From the NCBI GenBank assembly GCA_010279815.1, contig QEOQ01000204.1, positions 1,365,561 to 1,429,560 of the forward strand: a stretch of 64,000 nucleotides of DNA, given 5' to 3'. The stretch is from Brachionus plicatilis. Lineage: Eukaryota; Rotifera; Eurotatoria; Ploima; Brachionidae. Positions 13,101 through 25,719 of this stretch are shown here, one piece after another; the stretch's first letter is position 1; each line of letters starts with the position of its first letter. Under the pieces are notes generated by a model. That model ran no database searches. It was not told the DNA's origin and worked only from the letters and a program-made list of their open reading frames with translations. The position numbers were made by a program, and so were the translations under genes.

Positions 13101-15414
13101 CTCTTGGAAGTTCTTGAAGCCGGATTACCACCAGGTAAGAGTTTATGATTATTCCTATATAAATTTTTAATTAAAAAAATATAGGCTTAAAAAAAATGAA
13201 GGCTCATGGAGATCAGATTATTGTTCTTGAAAAATTCAAATTAAGTTTTTGTAGTAATTTGTGTCAGCATTTAAAAAATGCAATTGGGCATGCTGTAATT
13301 TTAAATATTTAAAAAAAGAATCTTAAGAATAATTTTTTTTTAAAGACTAATAAACATTTGGAGTCTTACAAAATTGATGATAATTCCTTGAAAAATATTC
13401 CATGTCATAAAAGTATACATGATGATTTGCTTTGCTTAAAGGATCTGGTTCCATGGGTGCACCGATCAAATTGTTCATTCTCTGAAAACAATCGAAAAAT
13501 TACATTCTATGATGATTTAAAAAATTACTACATTGACACTACAAAACAACTTTATCTTAGAGAGATTAACGCTTTCGGCTACTGTGCCAAGACTAGAATA
13601 GTGAGCAGTGACCGGGCCAAGTCAAGTAAAATTAAAAATTTTATTTTTGAAAAAATAATTTAAAAAGCTCAAAAAATAAATAGAATTAATTAGCAAAGAA
13701 CATTTTATGGGCAACTTGTGAAAGAAATCTTTGAAGAAATTTTTTAAAAAAATTTAATGGCATTTTTCTTTTGCCATCATTTGCAAAAAAACGCTTTTTA
13801 AAATATTTAAAAAAAATTTCAATTCTAAAAATTGAATTTATTTAACTCTCAAGATGTTTCAATGGAAAATGTAAGAGGGTCGATGATTAGATCAATGGAC
13901 AAGTCACATCATGGGGAAATTTTAGGAAACAAGACTGATCAAGAAAACAAAAAAACATTAAAAATGATTTTTATGAAACTATTAAATCAACTTACTTCGG
14001 CTGTTGCAAATGAACAAGTATTTTGCCAAGAGTTCTTTGTGGTTCCAAGTGCCTCAAAACAAGTGAAACTGGAAGATTCAACATCCAGTTCAATTAAGCC
14101 TATGTCCAGAACCAATTCAAATTTATCTGTAGCTTCGAATGCATCTGCTAATAAGCAAGAGCCTAAAGTTGATTTGTAAGTTTATTTTTTGAATTTTTTT
14201 TTTATTATAATTTTTTTAATGGTTATTTTTTAAGTTCAATTCTGAGGGAAATTTTTTCAGGTTTGATTGAGGATCAGGTCAAACAAGTAATGGACGGTAT
14301 CGTTAGAGCAGATTATCTGTAAACTTTCTTTTCTCAAAATAATTTTTTTAAATGAGAAAAATATGATGACTTTTATTTTTAGTTTGGTTTTATTTCTTTA
14401 TTCGGACCTGCTAGCTAGAGTGATAATTTGCCATACAAATAAAGAATACATGCATCAACCGATGGTTGGTTTGTTGAGGTTTGCCAAAGAAAAATGCGAG
14501 GAATTTGTGGTAAATAAATTCTAGGAAAAAATGTGATTTTTTAATAAATTTTGGATAGAAAAATTTTAAAGATTTTATCAACGAAACAAAAGTTAACAAA
14601 AAAGAAAAAATCGGAATATTAAAATTTGTTAAATACTTTGAAGAATTTGTAAAAGAAGCAGAAATATGTTGGGAGCCGATTAAAAAGGACTCGTATGAAA
14701 AACTTAGCAACATATACGACGGAATTGTAAGAGAAATATTTAGAGCTATCGAGGAAATTGCTACTGGTAGTTTGAAAACACCATCTGAAGTTGTTTTTTT
14801 CCAAAACTATCATCATATGAACCGTATAATTATTTTGAAAAGAAATTTATTACTAAAGATCTTTTAAAATATGTAATTAAGATATCATGCGTAGTATGAG
14901 CGGATTGAAAGAATTGACAAAAAAAGCTAGAGAAGAGTATCTTCATTGGCAAAAGGAATATGTTAAAAAATATTTTGGTAGACCTCTGGAGAAAATACAC
15001 GTAAAAGCATTTTTTTTCTCTTTTGAACAATTTTTAAACTTCTAAAAGGAATTCTTTGAAAAAGTCCAAGCAAAAATTGATCGAGGTCTCAAGCACCAAG
15101 ATATATCATATCAACTTGACTTGTCGGCAAATAGTCTACGCGAGATAATTCGGGAATATCCGGCAAAGGAAGTTAAAAAAGGACTTTCTGATTTGTATAA
15201 CAAGGTAGAAAAACATTTAGTCGAAAATAGCAATTTATTAGATGTTGTTTGGCGAGAAATGTCTCACGAGTTTATCAATCAGTACAAAAATTATGAGCAT
15301 TTAATCAAGATGTGCTACGAAGGCCAAAGTATCAAATTCGAATTTACCGAGGCAGATATTTACAGAATATTCAATGAAATTTCTATAGAAAAATCGAAAG
15401 ATCATAAGTTTTGA
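10109..15414 (+). CDS. EXOC1: Exocyst complex component 1 (Sec3)
   Basis: Sec3/EXOC1 is an exocyst subunit that tethers secretory vesicles at the plasma membrane; its N terminus is a PH-like phosphoinositide- and GTPase-binding domain. Twelve exons keep phase: 10109-10286, 10339-10707, 10755-10957, 12774-13134, 13185-13294, 13346-13625, 13854-14175, 14235-14318, 14383-14509, 14559-14823, 14882-15000, 15049-15414, giving about 927 residues (human 894). Matches run the whole length: AEKFIEKLQDELLKLDT, then SNIESIMNSEEKTLKLIDML, then NYHHMNHIMRSMSGLK, KKYFGRPLEKIH, and REYPAKEVKKGLSDLYNKVE at the C terminus. Intron 3 (10958-12773) is unusually long and carries a foldback transposon. The border between exons 6 and 7 (intron 13626-13853) is the least certain; a small variable exon could be missed there. 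Confidence 0.93.
11837..12377. mobile_element. Foldback MITE, GGCATCTTGAAGTT family, copy 1
   Basis: The 541-bp element starts GGCATCTTGAAGTTGATGAT and ends with the complement of that sequence. The whole left half is repeated inverted in the right half, so it is a near-complete palindrome around an AT-rich loop. It lies in EXOC1 intron 3. Flanking octamers are AAAGAACA and AAAAATCA (6 of 8 identical), compatible with an aged 8-bp target duplication. It has no coding capacity. It shares terminal repeats with 18557-18911 and 27655-28143. Confidence 0.85.
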
Positions 15415-16688
15415 TATTTTTTTTACTATTTTATTAGTCTTTGTTTTGATTTACCTAATAATTTCAAAAAAATAACTCGATTCCAAGTTATGGGTCAAAA
15501 CTGTTTAGTTTTTCCAATTAACATTGGCAAATTAAACGCATTTTCAATTTATTTCTAAAAAAAATTGCTACTTTATTCTAATAAATTAATTTTTTTTCTA
15601 GACTTTCTTTTAATTTTTATGAATTATTAATTAATAAACATAAATACGAAAAGTTCAAATTAAATTATTACATGATCTATGTGAGGATGAAAGAAATTTA
15701 AAATATTTATAAGAAAAAAACATTTTTAAAAATATCTAAGTAAAATAATTTTTGAAAAAAAAATAAATAAATTAATTTTTAGTTTTTTTCTAAAAAAAAT
15801 TTATTTAAGCCTCATGGGCAACAAGAAAATTTTCTGTTTACTTCTAAAATATTTAATATTAAAAAAAATCCTTGCATTAAATTAAAGACAATCAGAATTT
15901 TCAGTTCACAAAAGTTACATCATCAAAAAAAATTGTATGAACATAAAATTATTTTGGGTATTTTTAGATAAAATACATTTAATTTATTCAATTTGTGATT
16001 TTTAAAATTCAATTTTCTCGAAACAATGGGAAGCTTCTAAAGCAATTGTGTGATTTATAAGTTGAACTTTGAAAAATTTGGGTAAACAACCACAAAAAAT
16101 AATTTTATTCATAACAAAAAAATTTCTGATCACAAAAAATATATAGTAATAACAAAATATTCTTCAACAAAAAAATTTAAAAGTGTAAATATTTTGAATT
16201 TATTTTTGATTTTAGTTTAAAAATTTTCAATTAAAATTAAGGAAAAAAAACAGGATTTAGTCTCTTTAGACATTCTTAAAAGAAGATATGAAATAATGTA
16301 AAAAAAAGGAAAAATGTTGATTTTTTATCAATTTAACAAAATGTATTCAAAAAAAATCTACGCTTAAATAAAATTAATTTTTGTGTTAAAGAGATAAAAG
16401 TTTTATTATATTTATTAATATTCCTATTTATCATTCAAAAATTTTTAATAATTAAACAATTTATTTTGGTTAAAATAAATAAAAATTTAGTAATAATTAA
16501 AATGAAATTTACAAAACAATCAAAAATATAAAAAAAAATTATCTAACTCCAAAATTAGACCTTTCTTTAAAGCATTTTATCATTTTTAATTTGTCAATAC
16601 AATCAAGATTTTCGATTCCGATACAGTTGATTAATTTTTCCTTTTTATTAAAAACTAAATCATAGATTCTAAAAATTTAAGTTTTAAT
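15415..16688. other. Convergent intergenic spacer, EXOC1 / NEK4
   Basis: AT-rich spacer between the 3' ends of EXOC1 and the NEK gene. It must hold both 3' UTRs. The part at about 16547-16680 reads open on the minus strand and may belong to the NEK gene (see that entry). Otherwise nothing was seen. Confidence 0.5.
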
Positions 16689-19600
16689 TCAGCATACTTG
16701 GATTTCGTCTTCTTCTTTAAAACTGTCCAAAATTCTATAAGCCTGATTAAGTCTAAATTTGCCAAGTATTCTTTCGCATTCTCTAAAAAAAAAATAAAAA
16801 AACAATTTTTATGTGCATTTTAGTTTACTCTTCGGTTTCTTTTATACGCTTGTACATATGATTAGCGCCCAAGAAGCTAATCGGGTGATTATTAATTATA
16901 TTATCGGAATTTTTTTCTGCAGAATTTTTCAATGAAGATGAACTATCAGAGCGTTTTGGATGATTGCTAACAAAATCGCTTTTTTTTCCTGAATTGTTGC
17001 CTATTTCTTCCAAAATATCACCATCGTCCAAATCAGGTATTATTAAGTCTCTCTGGTCATTTATTCCGACTAGTGACTTTAATGTAACTGTAAGAACATC
17101 TATAAGAAAATCCGTTTCTCTTTTGTCTTTTCTTTCCCGTTTTTCATCACGTAATTTTTGTTTGACTGGATCATTTTCGTCATTAGAAGAAATGGACGAT
17201 GAGGATGATGAAGAGCTTTTCCTCGGAAAAAATGGATCTCTTTCGATTTTTTTTTGTTCCTGGTATAAATTAGATTTTTCAACTATCGGTGCTATTTTAT
17301 TCTCTATGTTATTTTGTTTGAATATTTTCAGACTGTCTTGTAAGCCCTTATCCTGATCTAATTTAGACATGGGATTTTTGTTTTGAGCATTTGAAGAGTT
17401 GTCAGATTTTTTTGAATTTAAAGGGGGTTTAAGTAGGAGGGGTCCTCTTGGTAAAACTGAATTGGGATCATTTTGAGAAGATCGTATCCTTTGGCGCCTT
17501 CTTTCTCTTGGATCACTGCTCTGAAAATTTTTTATTAGATAGAAATTAGCCTTTTTGTGTATTAGATATGTCAAATACCCAAATTTGTTTGTCTAATTTA
17601 GGTTGACTAGGTCCTTTGGATAGATTAGGTGTACTGTTGCAGACTATTTGAGGCCGAATACGAACTGGATTATTGGCTCTTGATGGTTCACTCTAAAATA
17701 ATTAATTAAATTTCATTTTAATCAAAGAAGATTTTGACATCTTATATTTAAATTATTTTAAATGCCTTAGACTTCTTTTATATAATTAAATTTGGCTTAA
17801 TAAAATAATAATAATAAGCTAAAACAAAGTTTATTAATAAATTTTTTTAATTTGTTTTTTTTTGCAGACAAAAAATTAAATTATACATTATTTAATTAAG
17901 AATTATTAATAAGGAATAATGCTTTTTTATCAGATCACTCAATTTAAGCTTTTATTAACACTATTGCTCTGGTTTTACCATAATAAATATAAGCAAAATA
18001 CTTCAATAAATGGATTTTAATTAATATGGTAACCTGGTCTAACCGGGTGCCCTATTTTTTTTTTATTGCGTATTTCGCACCCATTTTGTTCAAAAACTTC
18101 AAAAATAGTCACCCAATTTTCCCGAAATTTTTTTTTCACCCATTTACCTCCGCGGTTAATTATGTGAGGCTCAAAAGGGTTAAACCGGTTAACCCGATTA
18201 CACCTAAAATTGTATACAATTAGCCCGAAATTTAACCCTAAAAACAGAATTTTAACCCATTTAACCTATTTAGGAGGAAAACTTTTAAATTTATTAATAA
18301 ATTTATTAGGCGATTCTTTAATTGATTTTTAAATAATAATTTGTTAAAAAATAAATTAATATTTTACGATTTGATTGCATTCTATAACAATTAATGATAA
18401 ATTAAAAACAAAAAAGACAAAACAAAACAAGGGTGAGTTTTAAGAAGTATTTAAAAAAAAGAAAGAGTTAATCTTCACAATCATCGCATAAAAATTCTTT
18501 GTTTGTTTTTTTTTTAAATTCTTTTGGTAAACAACTATAACAAACCCAATTTGAGCGGCATCTTGAAGTTTAGGATCAAAAAAATCAGATCAAAAAGTAA
18601 TTTTTTTATAACTTTTGAATGGTATTTGATTAAATCTCTCTGCAAAATGCTAAATAATGCAAAAAACATGCTGAATATTAGAAAAGGCTCTGCAAAAACT
18701 CTGCAATTAAATTTCGCAGTTGAATTAAATACTTTTTAATGACATGCATTTTACTGCAAAATTGCAGAGTTTTTGCAGAGCCTTTTCTAATATTCAGCAT
18801 GTTTTTTGCATTATTTAGCATTTTGCAGAGAGATTTAATCAAATACCATTCAAAAGTTATAAAAAAATTACTTTTTGATCTGATTTTTTTGATCCTAAAC
18901 TTCAAGATGCCATTTGAGCATCCTTCACAAGAAAACCATTTTTTTAATTTGAAATAAAAACTTTGTTTTGAAAAGAAAAATATTTTTTTTGAGAGTGAGA
19001 GAGAGAGAAAATGAAATTACAATTTTTTAATTATCGAAAAATAGCGTCGCTGCATTTTTATAGTCTTATTCGGTTAAATGGGTTAAATAGAATCTTATTT
19101 GGACTAATTGGGTGATTTTTTTGACTAATAGGGTTAAATCTATTTAACCTTTTAAGCCCTAAAAAAAAACCCATTAGATAAAGCCCTAAGGACATTTCCT
19201 AAAATTCTAAAAAAATTCTTTTAGATACTTTAGCATGTGCTGAATCTAACAAGCGAAATAGGTTAGAGCTTAAGTATTACCTAGGGCCTTAAAGCATCCT
19301 TCTCCCGAATCACTAATTCGAGGCTTTTTCACCTCATTAAGCTTAGTCGAACTTTAAGAGAAAAAAAAGCATATAACGATTTTTTTTTAAAATATTTCAC
19401 ACATATCATTCGATTTCTCTCCTCGAGTTCTACATATCAAGATATTTTTTTAGGTAGTAGCTTTAAAAATGAAGGAGATATAGGGGTTTTTCAAATTCGT
19501 TCACCCTATTAACCCATAACCCCTTTAGACTAGGTTACCATATTCTTTGTGTTTCTAAAAAGCTAAAAAAATTTAATTTTTTTTAATTTAAGAATTGTTT

Positions 19601-22600
19601 TCCCTTTTATATTAATATTAAAAAATAGCTGAATAAAGTAATCACTCGAGTTTTTTGTCTTAATTTAGAATTTTTTAATATTGTTTAGTGTCATTTCAGT
19701 AGTGTGATCCAGCCAAATAAATGATCAACTAAATTGCCTCTTAATATTTATTTTTATTTATTTTGGGTTGAAAATTTTAATTCAATTAATTTATTTTATT
19801 CCTATCTTATTTCAGGTAAATTTAAAAAAATTAAATATAAAATAAAAATCGAATTTGAAATTTAAGTGAATACAAAAACCCTTTTTTAAATTGCTCAACC
19901 TAATCAATTAATAAAATTTTTCAATACATTTATTGGTAATAAGAATTTTTTGACAATTAATTTTGATTTTTTAAAAAATTAATTGAAAAATGAAATAAAT
20001 GTAAGAAAAGATAAAATTTTTAATTTTTTTCGAACAAGAGTTAAAAATTAAAAATTTTAACTTTTTTCTTGTTAATTAAAAAAAATCGCTTTTATTTAAA
20101 AACATTCAAAAAAGGGACAATTAAATGATCTAAAAAAAGGGTTTCCTAAAAAAGATAAAGTTTTAACTTTTTTTTAAATATTGAAAAAAATGACACAATT
20201 CGGAAAATTCTGGAGCTTTTTTTTTTTTATTAAAAATTTTTGCTAAATTTTACTTTTGGTCTGACTGGTTCAAAAAATTTCTCTTCTTCATTCTCATTTA
20301 AGTCAAAATCAATATCATTTTTTGGTTTAGTTAGTTCGTATGGCTCATGTTCTTCGTTGTCATAATCACTAAAGCTGTCGTTTATTTGAATTTTTTCCGG
20401 TGTATTTTTAAAAGTAACTTGCTTAGCCGATTTTTTTTCGCGATTTTTTTTAAATTCATTTTCATTCTTTTCCACTCTGGAATCGGGAAGTTCGCTGACA
20501 GGATTGATAAAAATATTTCTTTCTTGCACAAGTTCTTTTTTTCTGCGATTGTTTACCAATTCTTCATTAATAGACTTTTTCTTTTCTTCACCTGAATTTT
20601 TTGAGTTTTGTTGACTAAGTTAATAATTAAAATCACAGAAAAAATTTAATTTAAATTTTTACTTTTTTTTTGTTCTATCTAAAAAAAGGATGATATTTTT
20701 TTTTATGAAAGGGTTTCTGAGTATTTTATCCGGGTTTGGTCTCTCGTTCGGATTAGACTTTAACATTGAATGAATCAAACTTATAAATTCACTTGAATAA
20801 CACTTTGGGATCTCAGGCATCTTTCCACTGGTTATCTTGAATACCAAAGAGTTCATATCTTTGGCATTGAAAGCATGCTTGAGAGTTGTCATTTCGTAGA
20901 CACAACAGCCCAAAGCCCATACATCTGACTTAGAATTATAAGGTTTGTTCATAAACAGCTCTGGACTCATGTAATACGGAGTTCCGATTATGGTCGTAGC
21001 CATGTCTGTGTTACTCTTCAAGACTCTAAATAAAAATTAAATTTCATTTGAAGAATTAAAAAAAAGAGCTGGTAAATTTTTGACCCGTCATCATTTCTAT
21101 CCAAGCAAATTAATTTTTCAAATCAATATTCCAAAGGATTTTTTAGTTAATTCAATTTAAGTTTTAATGAAAATATTCAATATGAATGAGCCTTGAATGT
21201 TAGATGAAGACAATATCTTAGAAAAGATACATTGACGCTTGTAAAGTTCGAAAAAGAAGACCAAGACAGTCCAGTTCTAATGATATTCAATTTTTTAAAA
21301 ACATTGTGTTCATTTTTTTAAATCTAAAATTTTTATTTAATTTTCACGAGAGAAAAAATTTAATATTAATTAATATTTTTGGATATTTAGACTTTTTAAA
21401 AAATTAATTTTTTTTATAAATAAAAATCTTTAATTTTAAAAAGTAATTTTTTTCAAATATTTTATTTCAGTATTTTTGAATGTCATTAATTCAATTACAA
21501 ATAAGATGCTTCCGACAAATTATTCCTTTTACAAAAATACTATTGTAATTTGATTAAAAATTCTCTTTCTTATCGTAATATTTTATCATTACTCATTTGA
21601 AAATTAAAAAATTAGTATACAAAAAATGAATCAAAAAATTGAGGAATTTAATCTAAGAAATTGTGAAAGCCATAGTTTGAGAAAAACTTTTGGATTATTC
21701 AAAAAATAAACTTAATTTGTCATTTTAAATTTTTTAGTTTTTTAGCATTTTCAATAGATATAATTATTAACAAAAATATTTTCATCTTGGAAAATTTTTG
21801 AATATAATTATTGTTAATTGAATATTGATTGTCTTTAAGTGGAGACATGTTTATTAATCTTGAAACTAGATAAAAATGATTGATAAAAGCTTTTGAATTG
21901 CAATAACAAATGAATCTATTGAACAACAAAAAAACTAAAAGGATTTGAAAATATTCGCATTAGGAAAAATATTGTCATATTGATAAGAAAATGGAACAAG
22001 TTGAAAAATAAAGTGTTAGAATAAAATTCATTAAAATGTTTTTTAAGTTAATTAAAGAAGGAATTAAAAAAATTATAATGTTCTTTAAGTGGTCTGGATT
22101 CAACCTTGCTTTACCTGTAGAAGCAAAAATTCTTCTTTTAAAAATGAACAAATAAATTTATTTTATTTTTGAATTAATTAATATAAAATTTAAAAGCATC
22201 GATTTCTCATCATTCAAAATGTAAAAAAAAAATAATTTTTTGTTTTGTCTCCGAACTTAAAATTTTTAATTGTAGCTCAATAAATCTTTATAATAACATG
22301 TAAAAGAAGACTTTTTTTTTTTAAAAAGTTATTTAATTTTTAAAATATTTGAAAGATTAATTTTATGATCTAAGTTTCAGATAACGAAATTTTTCTTAGG
22401 TAAATAATATGAGCATTTAATGCTTGTATGACTAACACACTATCTACCCGACTTTACAGGCTACGGCTTCACAAAATAATAATGTGTAAATAGCTTATCC
22501 TGGTGGAAAGCAAGGGAAATAATTATTGATAATTATTAAATAATGTGAGCAGTGAGTTAAAAAATTTACAAGTAATAAAAAAGCTTGAAATACTTGGCTA

Positions 22601-23148
22601 TTCCTAGGTCCCCGACTTTGACGATTTTGTTCCTGGTTAAAAATATATTCTGAGTTTTGAGGTCTCGGTGCAGAATATTTTTTTCATGCATATACTTTTT
22701 AAATATCATTCAAGAAGGATTCAAATTTTTTTTGGCTTAAATGTACCTGAATTGCCATAGTTATTTGAACAAACCATTCCACTATCTGACTCTCTTCAAT
22801 TAACCTTCCATTTTGCTGCTTTATTTTGGTGTACAGATCTCCGCCTTCACAAAATAGCATAACAATGTGTAAATATCCGTCTGTTTGGAATGATTCTTTG
22901 TATGACACAATATTTGGATGCTTGAGAGATCTGAGAATTTGAGCTTCTTGTTCGGCAGATTTTTTATCCTTATCGGATGATTTTCTCAAATCGATTCGTT
23001 TAAGAACATACTTAAAAATAAAAAAAAATAAATCTTTATTCCATTAGACATGTACTTTTACGTTTTTTCTGTCTTTGATGTTTTTTACGAGCCACACGAC
23101 CCCGTAGCTGCCTTTGCCGATTTCTTTTAATTTGTTGTAATTTTCCAT
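16689..23148 (-). CDS. NEK4: NIMA-related serine/threonine kinase, NEK4/NEK1 type
   Basis: NEK1/NEK4-class kinases act in ciliary and DNA-damage signalling. Exons in transcript order: 23148-23062, 23010-22747, 22694-22594, 21025-20663, 20614-20254, 17692-17579, 17520-16829, 16782-16689, about 690 residues. The kinase domain is complete: glycine loop GKGSYG 11-16, VLK with the ATP lysine at 33, HRDLKTQN with catalytic Asp 128, DLG at 146-148 (as in NEKs rather than DFG), GTPYYMSPE 165-173, and [16 protein letters not shown]4-specific runs include [19 protein letters not shown] and [17 protein letters not shown]. The tail is charged with a polyserine run. A short C-terminal helix, [20 protein letters not shown], recalls the NEK1 C terminus. 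The end is uncertain: the frame stops after DEIQVC, but related-looking sequence continues just beyond in the same frame after two stops. Intron 3 (1.57 kb) and intron 5 (2.56 kb) are long; intron 5 carries a transposon. NEK4 is favoured from kinase-domain similarity. Confidence 0.9.
18027..19540 (-). mobile_element. TA-flanked TIR element, copy A (non-autonomous)
   Basis: The element begins TGGTAACCTGGTCT and ends AGACTAGGTTACCA, flanked on both sides by TA, as for Tc1/mariner/pogo-class insertions. It matches element 50758-53344 in reverse complement along both ends: subterminal runs with GGGTTAA/TTAACCC repeats, the phrase CACATAATTAACCGCGG in complement, and CCCCTATATCTCCTTCATTT in complement. 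It lies in NEK4 intron 5. No intact transposase is present, only relics of the C-terminal tail also seen in copy B. A 355-bp foldback is inserted inside it. Confidence 0.85.
18557..18911. mobile_element. Foldback MITE, GGCATCTTGAAGTT family, copy 2, with perfect 8-bp target duplication
   Basis: The element starts GGCATCTTGAAGTTTAGGAT and ends with its complement. It is palindromic almost end to end with a short loop near 18720-18745. It is flanked by ATTTGAGC on both sides (18549-18556 and 18912-18919). The sister host element at 50758-53344 has the same site uninterrupted with a single ATTTGAGC (complement at 52895-52902), which proves insertion and fixes the duplication length at 8 bp, as for hAT-type transposases. 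Confidence 0.93.
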
Positions 23149-24659
23149 TTTAATTACTGGAATTTAAGTATTTTTAATAATAATATCATAATATTTGTCT
23201 TAAAAAATCTCTTGTAATATATTAGAATTTTTTACGAAGATTTTTTAAAAACAAATTTTTAAGTAATTTAAATGACGTTTGAAAAAAAAATTGTCTCGAC
23301 AGACTCAATCAATGCACAGGCAGATGATTATCCGTTTTTGTTATTTATTTTAGAAATACTCAAAAAAAATTAAAAATTCTTATCTAGATCTTGACCTTTT
23401 TGAAAAACATCTTAAAAATGTAGTTGCCATGGAAATTTTAATATTCAGGCATTATTCTAATTAACCAAAAATTAGTCTTGAAAATATATTTTCGAAATTT
23501 TTTCGACATTTTAGTGAATTACCGTCAGTGAATATTTTTTTTTAGACTTGTGTGTCAAATTAAAAACATTTTGAGTCAAAGCAAATATTTAATAATCACT
23601 TAGACCTTTTAATTTTTTACTTAGCTGTTCATACTTAATTAAATACTTATTACATCATCTAAGTCACAATACAAAAATTTTATGATTTTTTAATTTATTT
23701 TATCTATTATTCTTTCTTGTGAGTCAAATTTCTGAATAAAATTTAGCTTTCTTAAACTAATCTTTATTATTTTTTTAATTGATGCTAATTAATTGCAGAT
23801 TCAAATCTATAATATTTAAACTATTACATTTAATTTATTTGTTTATCTGTGTCGAGCTAAAGCTCCTTAGGAAACTATTTATGCTTTTCTTTAAGTTATG
23901 TAATCTCAGTTAAGTTTTGAGAGTTAAAAGTAATTGATATTGGTAATTAAATAGTAGTTAATATTTATCCGAATGGATAAAACATTTTAAAAACTTTATA
24001 AAAGTTTTATTTTTTTAAAACAAAATTTATTATAAAAAATTTTAAAAACTATTGAATAAAATATTTAATTGTTTTTTTTTTCGTTCTCTTACTTGATCTG
24101 CAAAAAATAATTCACTATTTCTTAAATAGAGATTCATGAGAAGACACTTAGACACTCAATTTTGTTTGGAAGTCGTTTTATATCATTTTGAAGACAAAAT
24201 TACAACATTAAAATCATTTTAACAATTTCCCGCATTTTGTTTTAAAAAAATTGTATTGTATTGGAATGACTGAGATTCTAAAGCTGAGTATTTCATTTTT
24301 TTAATTAATAAGTCACATATTAAATAATTTCTAAAAAAATCCTCTTTTTATTACTTATTTGTTTGAAAATAAAGGTAAAATGTTTTTATATATTAACATC
24401 GAGCTTTCTAGTGTTAAAAAAAACGAATTATTTTATAATGAATGCCTAGAGAAAATATTTATATGAATGGTTTTGCCAAAAATATTTTCAAAAGAAAATA
24501 TGTACTCTAAAGGACTGAATCAACTTAAACTTTTATGAAAACGACTCAAATTGCTTGGGAATGTGATAAAAACTTCAGCAGAAAAAATCCTTATGGTTGC
24601 AATAATATGGAAAACCTAATGGAAAAGAAATGTGGAAATACCAAAGATAAATATAAATA
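23149..24659. other. Intergenic, no gene seen
   Basis: Upstream flank of the NEK kinase, AT-rich. No coding or RNA feature could be supported. A 78-codon frame starting near 24535 runs into the foldback element and shows no family resemblance. Confidence 0.55.
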
Positions 24660-25156
24660 CAGTGGGTATTTTAAAAACGGCACGGCCCTAATGGTCGCGG
24701 CCGAAAACCGTACCATCAGCAGCAAAGTACCGTACCTAGCGTATTTCATATGCCACAAATATGTTGATTAGAAAAAAGAAAAAATTAATAAAGATTGTAA
24801 AGTAAATTCTAAATTCTAAATAAAATTTTAGTCTTTTAATTGTATGTTAAATTGATTAATTTTATTATTTTATTTCTCTTCGTTTTCATTTATAATAGTA
24901 AAAACAAAAACAAATCAAGAATTTTGTTTTAAATTGAATACTTATTGTTTTTCCTTTTATATTATTTAAGAAGAAAATATGAGTAAAAAAAATTAAATTA
25001 AATAATTTAACATTCAATTTTATTTAAAATTTAGAATTTACTTTACAATCTTTATTAATTTTTTCTTTTTTTTTCATTAACATACATGGTACACTTAGTA
25101 CGGCACGGTTTTCGGTCGCGGCCATTAGAGTCGTGTCGTTTTTTAAATACCCGCTG
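24660..25156. mobile_element. hAT-like foldback MITE with CAGTGGG / CCCGCTG ends
   Basis: The left end CAGTGGGTATTTTAAAAACG and the right end CGTTTTTTAAATACCCGCTG are inverted repeats with the CAGNGG start typical of hAT transposons. A GC-rich second block (GGTCGCGGCCGAAAACCGT) and the inner sequence TTAATAAAGATTGTAAAGTA are also repeated inverted, so the element folds on itself over its ~497 bp. Flanking octamers are TATAAATA and TATATATA (7 of 8 identical). No coding capacity. Confidence 0.8.
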
Positions 25157-25486
25157 TATATATACTTTATGACTTTAAATGTTGACCAAGTACTCAATTC
25201 ATGTTAGATTAAAATCATGTAATTTAACCAAATTTTGACATTTTTGAGATAAAAAAATTGACTTTATCAGCTGGTATTTCTAACAGAATGATCGGATATT
25301 TTACCGATTAATTACTTACACTTAAAAATATATCCAAAAATTATAATATTAAAATAATCTGCGAACTTGTATTAGATTATTGTTGGTTCCATTACTAGTT
25401 AGGTATTTTAGGGATATGCCTTAATCTAAACTTATAGCATTCAAGCAAATTATTATATTAAATACTTAAACTATGAGCTGGAAAAT

Positions 25487-25529
25487 ATTCCTGTATCACA
25501 GTTGAATAAATCAATTGTGATACAGGAAT
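25487..25529. repeat. 18-bp stem hairpin
   Basis: ATTCCTGTATCACAGTTG is followed 7 nt later by its reverse complement with one mismatch. No gene lies within 200 bp. It could be the remnant of a small foldback element; no function can be assigned. Confidence 0.7.
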
Positions 25530-25719
25530 TACCAAATGTTTTCAGTAAAATTTTTGGGAAAAAAAAATAATTAACAAGTTATCTTTAATTTTTTTATAAT
25601 AAATATGTTTTCTGGCATTTGATAATTAGTTAATTAAATATTTTAATTTAAATTGATAAATAATAATTGATTTAAATTAAAATTTGAATAAATTTACCTC
25701 TCTAATCTAACGAATAAAT

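Noticed and set aside
14411..15030. Minus-strand frames of 65-100 codons
   Set aside because: Antisense shadows of EXOC1 exons 10-12.
16964..17356. 130-codon plus-strand frame
   Set aside because: Antisense to the NEK4 tail exon; the polyserine run and splice phase favour the minus strand.
18524..18957. Two nearly identical ~70-residue peptides on opposite strands
   Set aside because: They arise because the MITE is a palindrome, so both strands translate alike; not genes.
24535..24771. 78-codon frame with Cys residues
   Set aside because: Half of it lies in the hAT foldback terminus and there is no homology signal.
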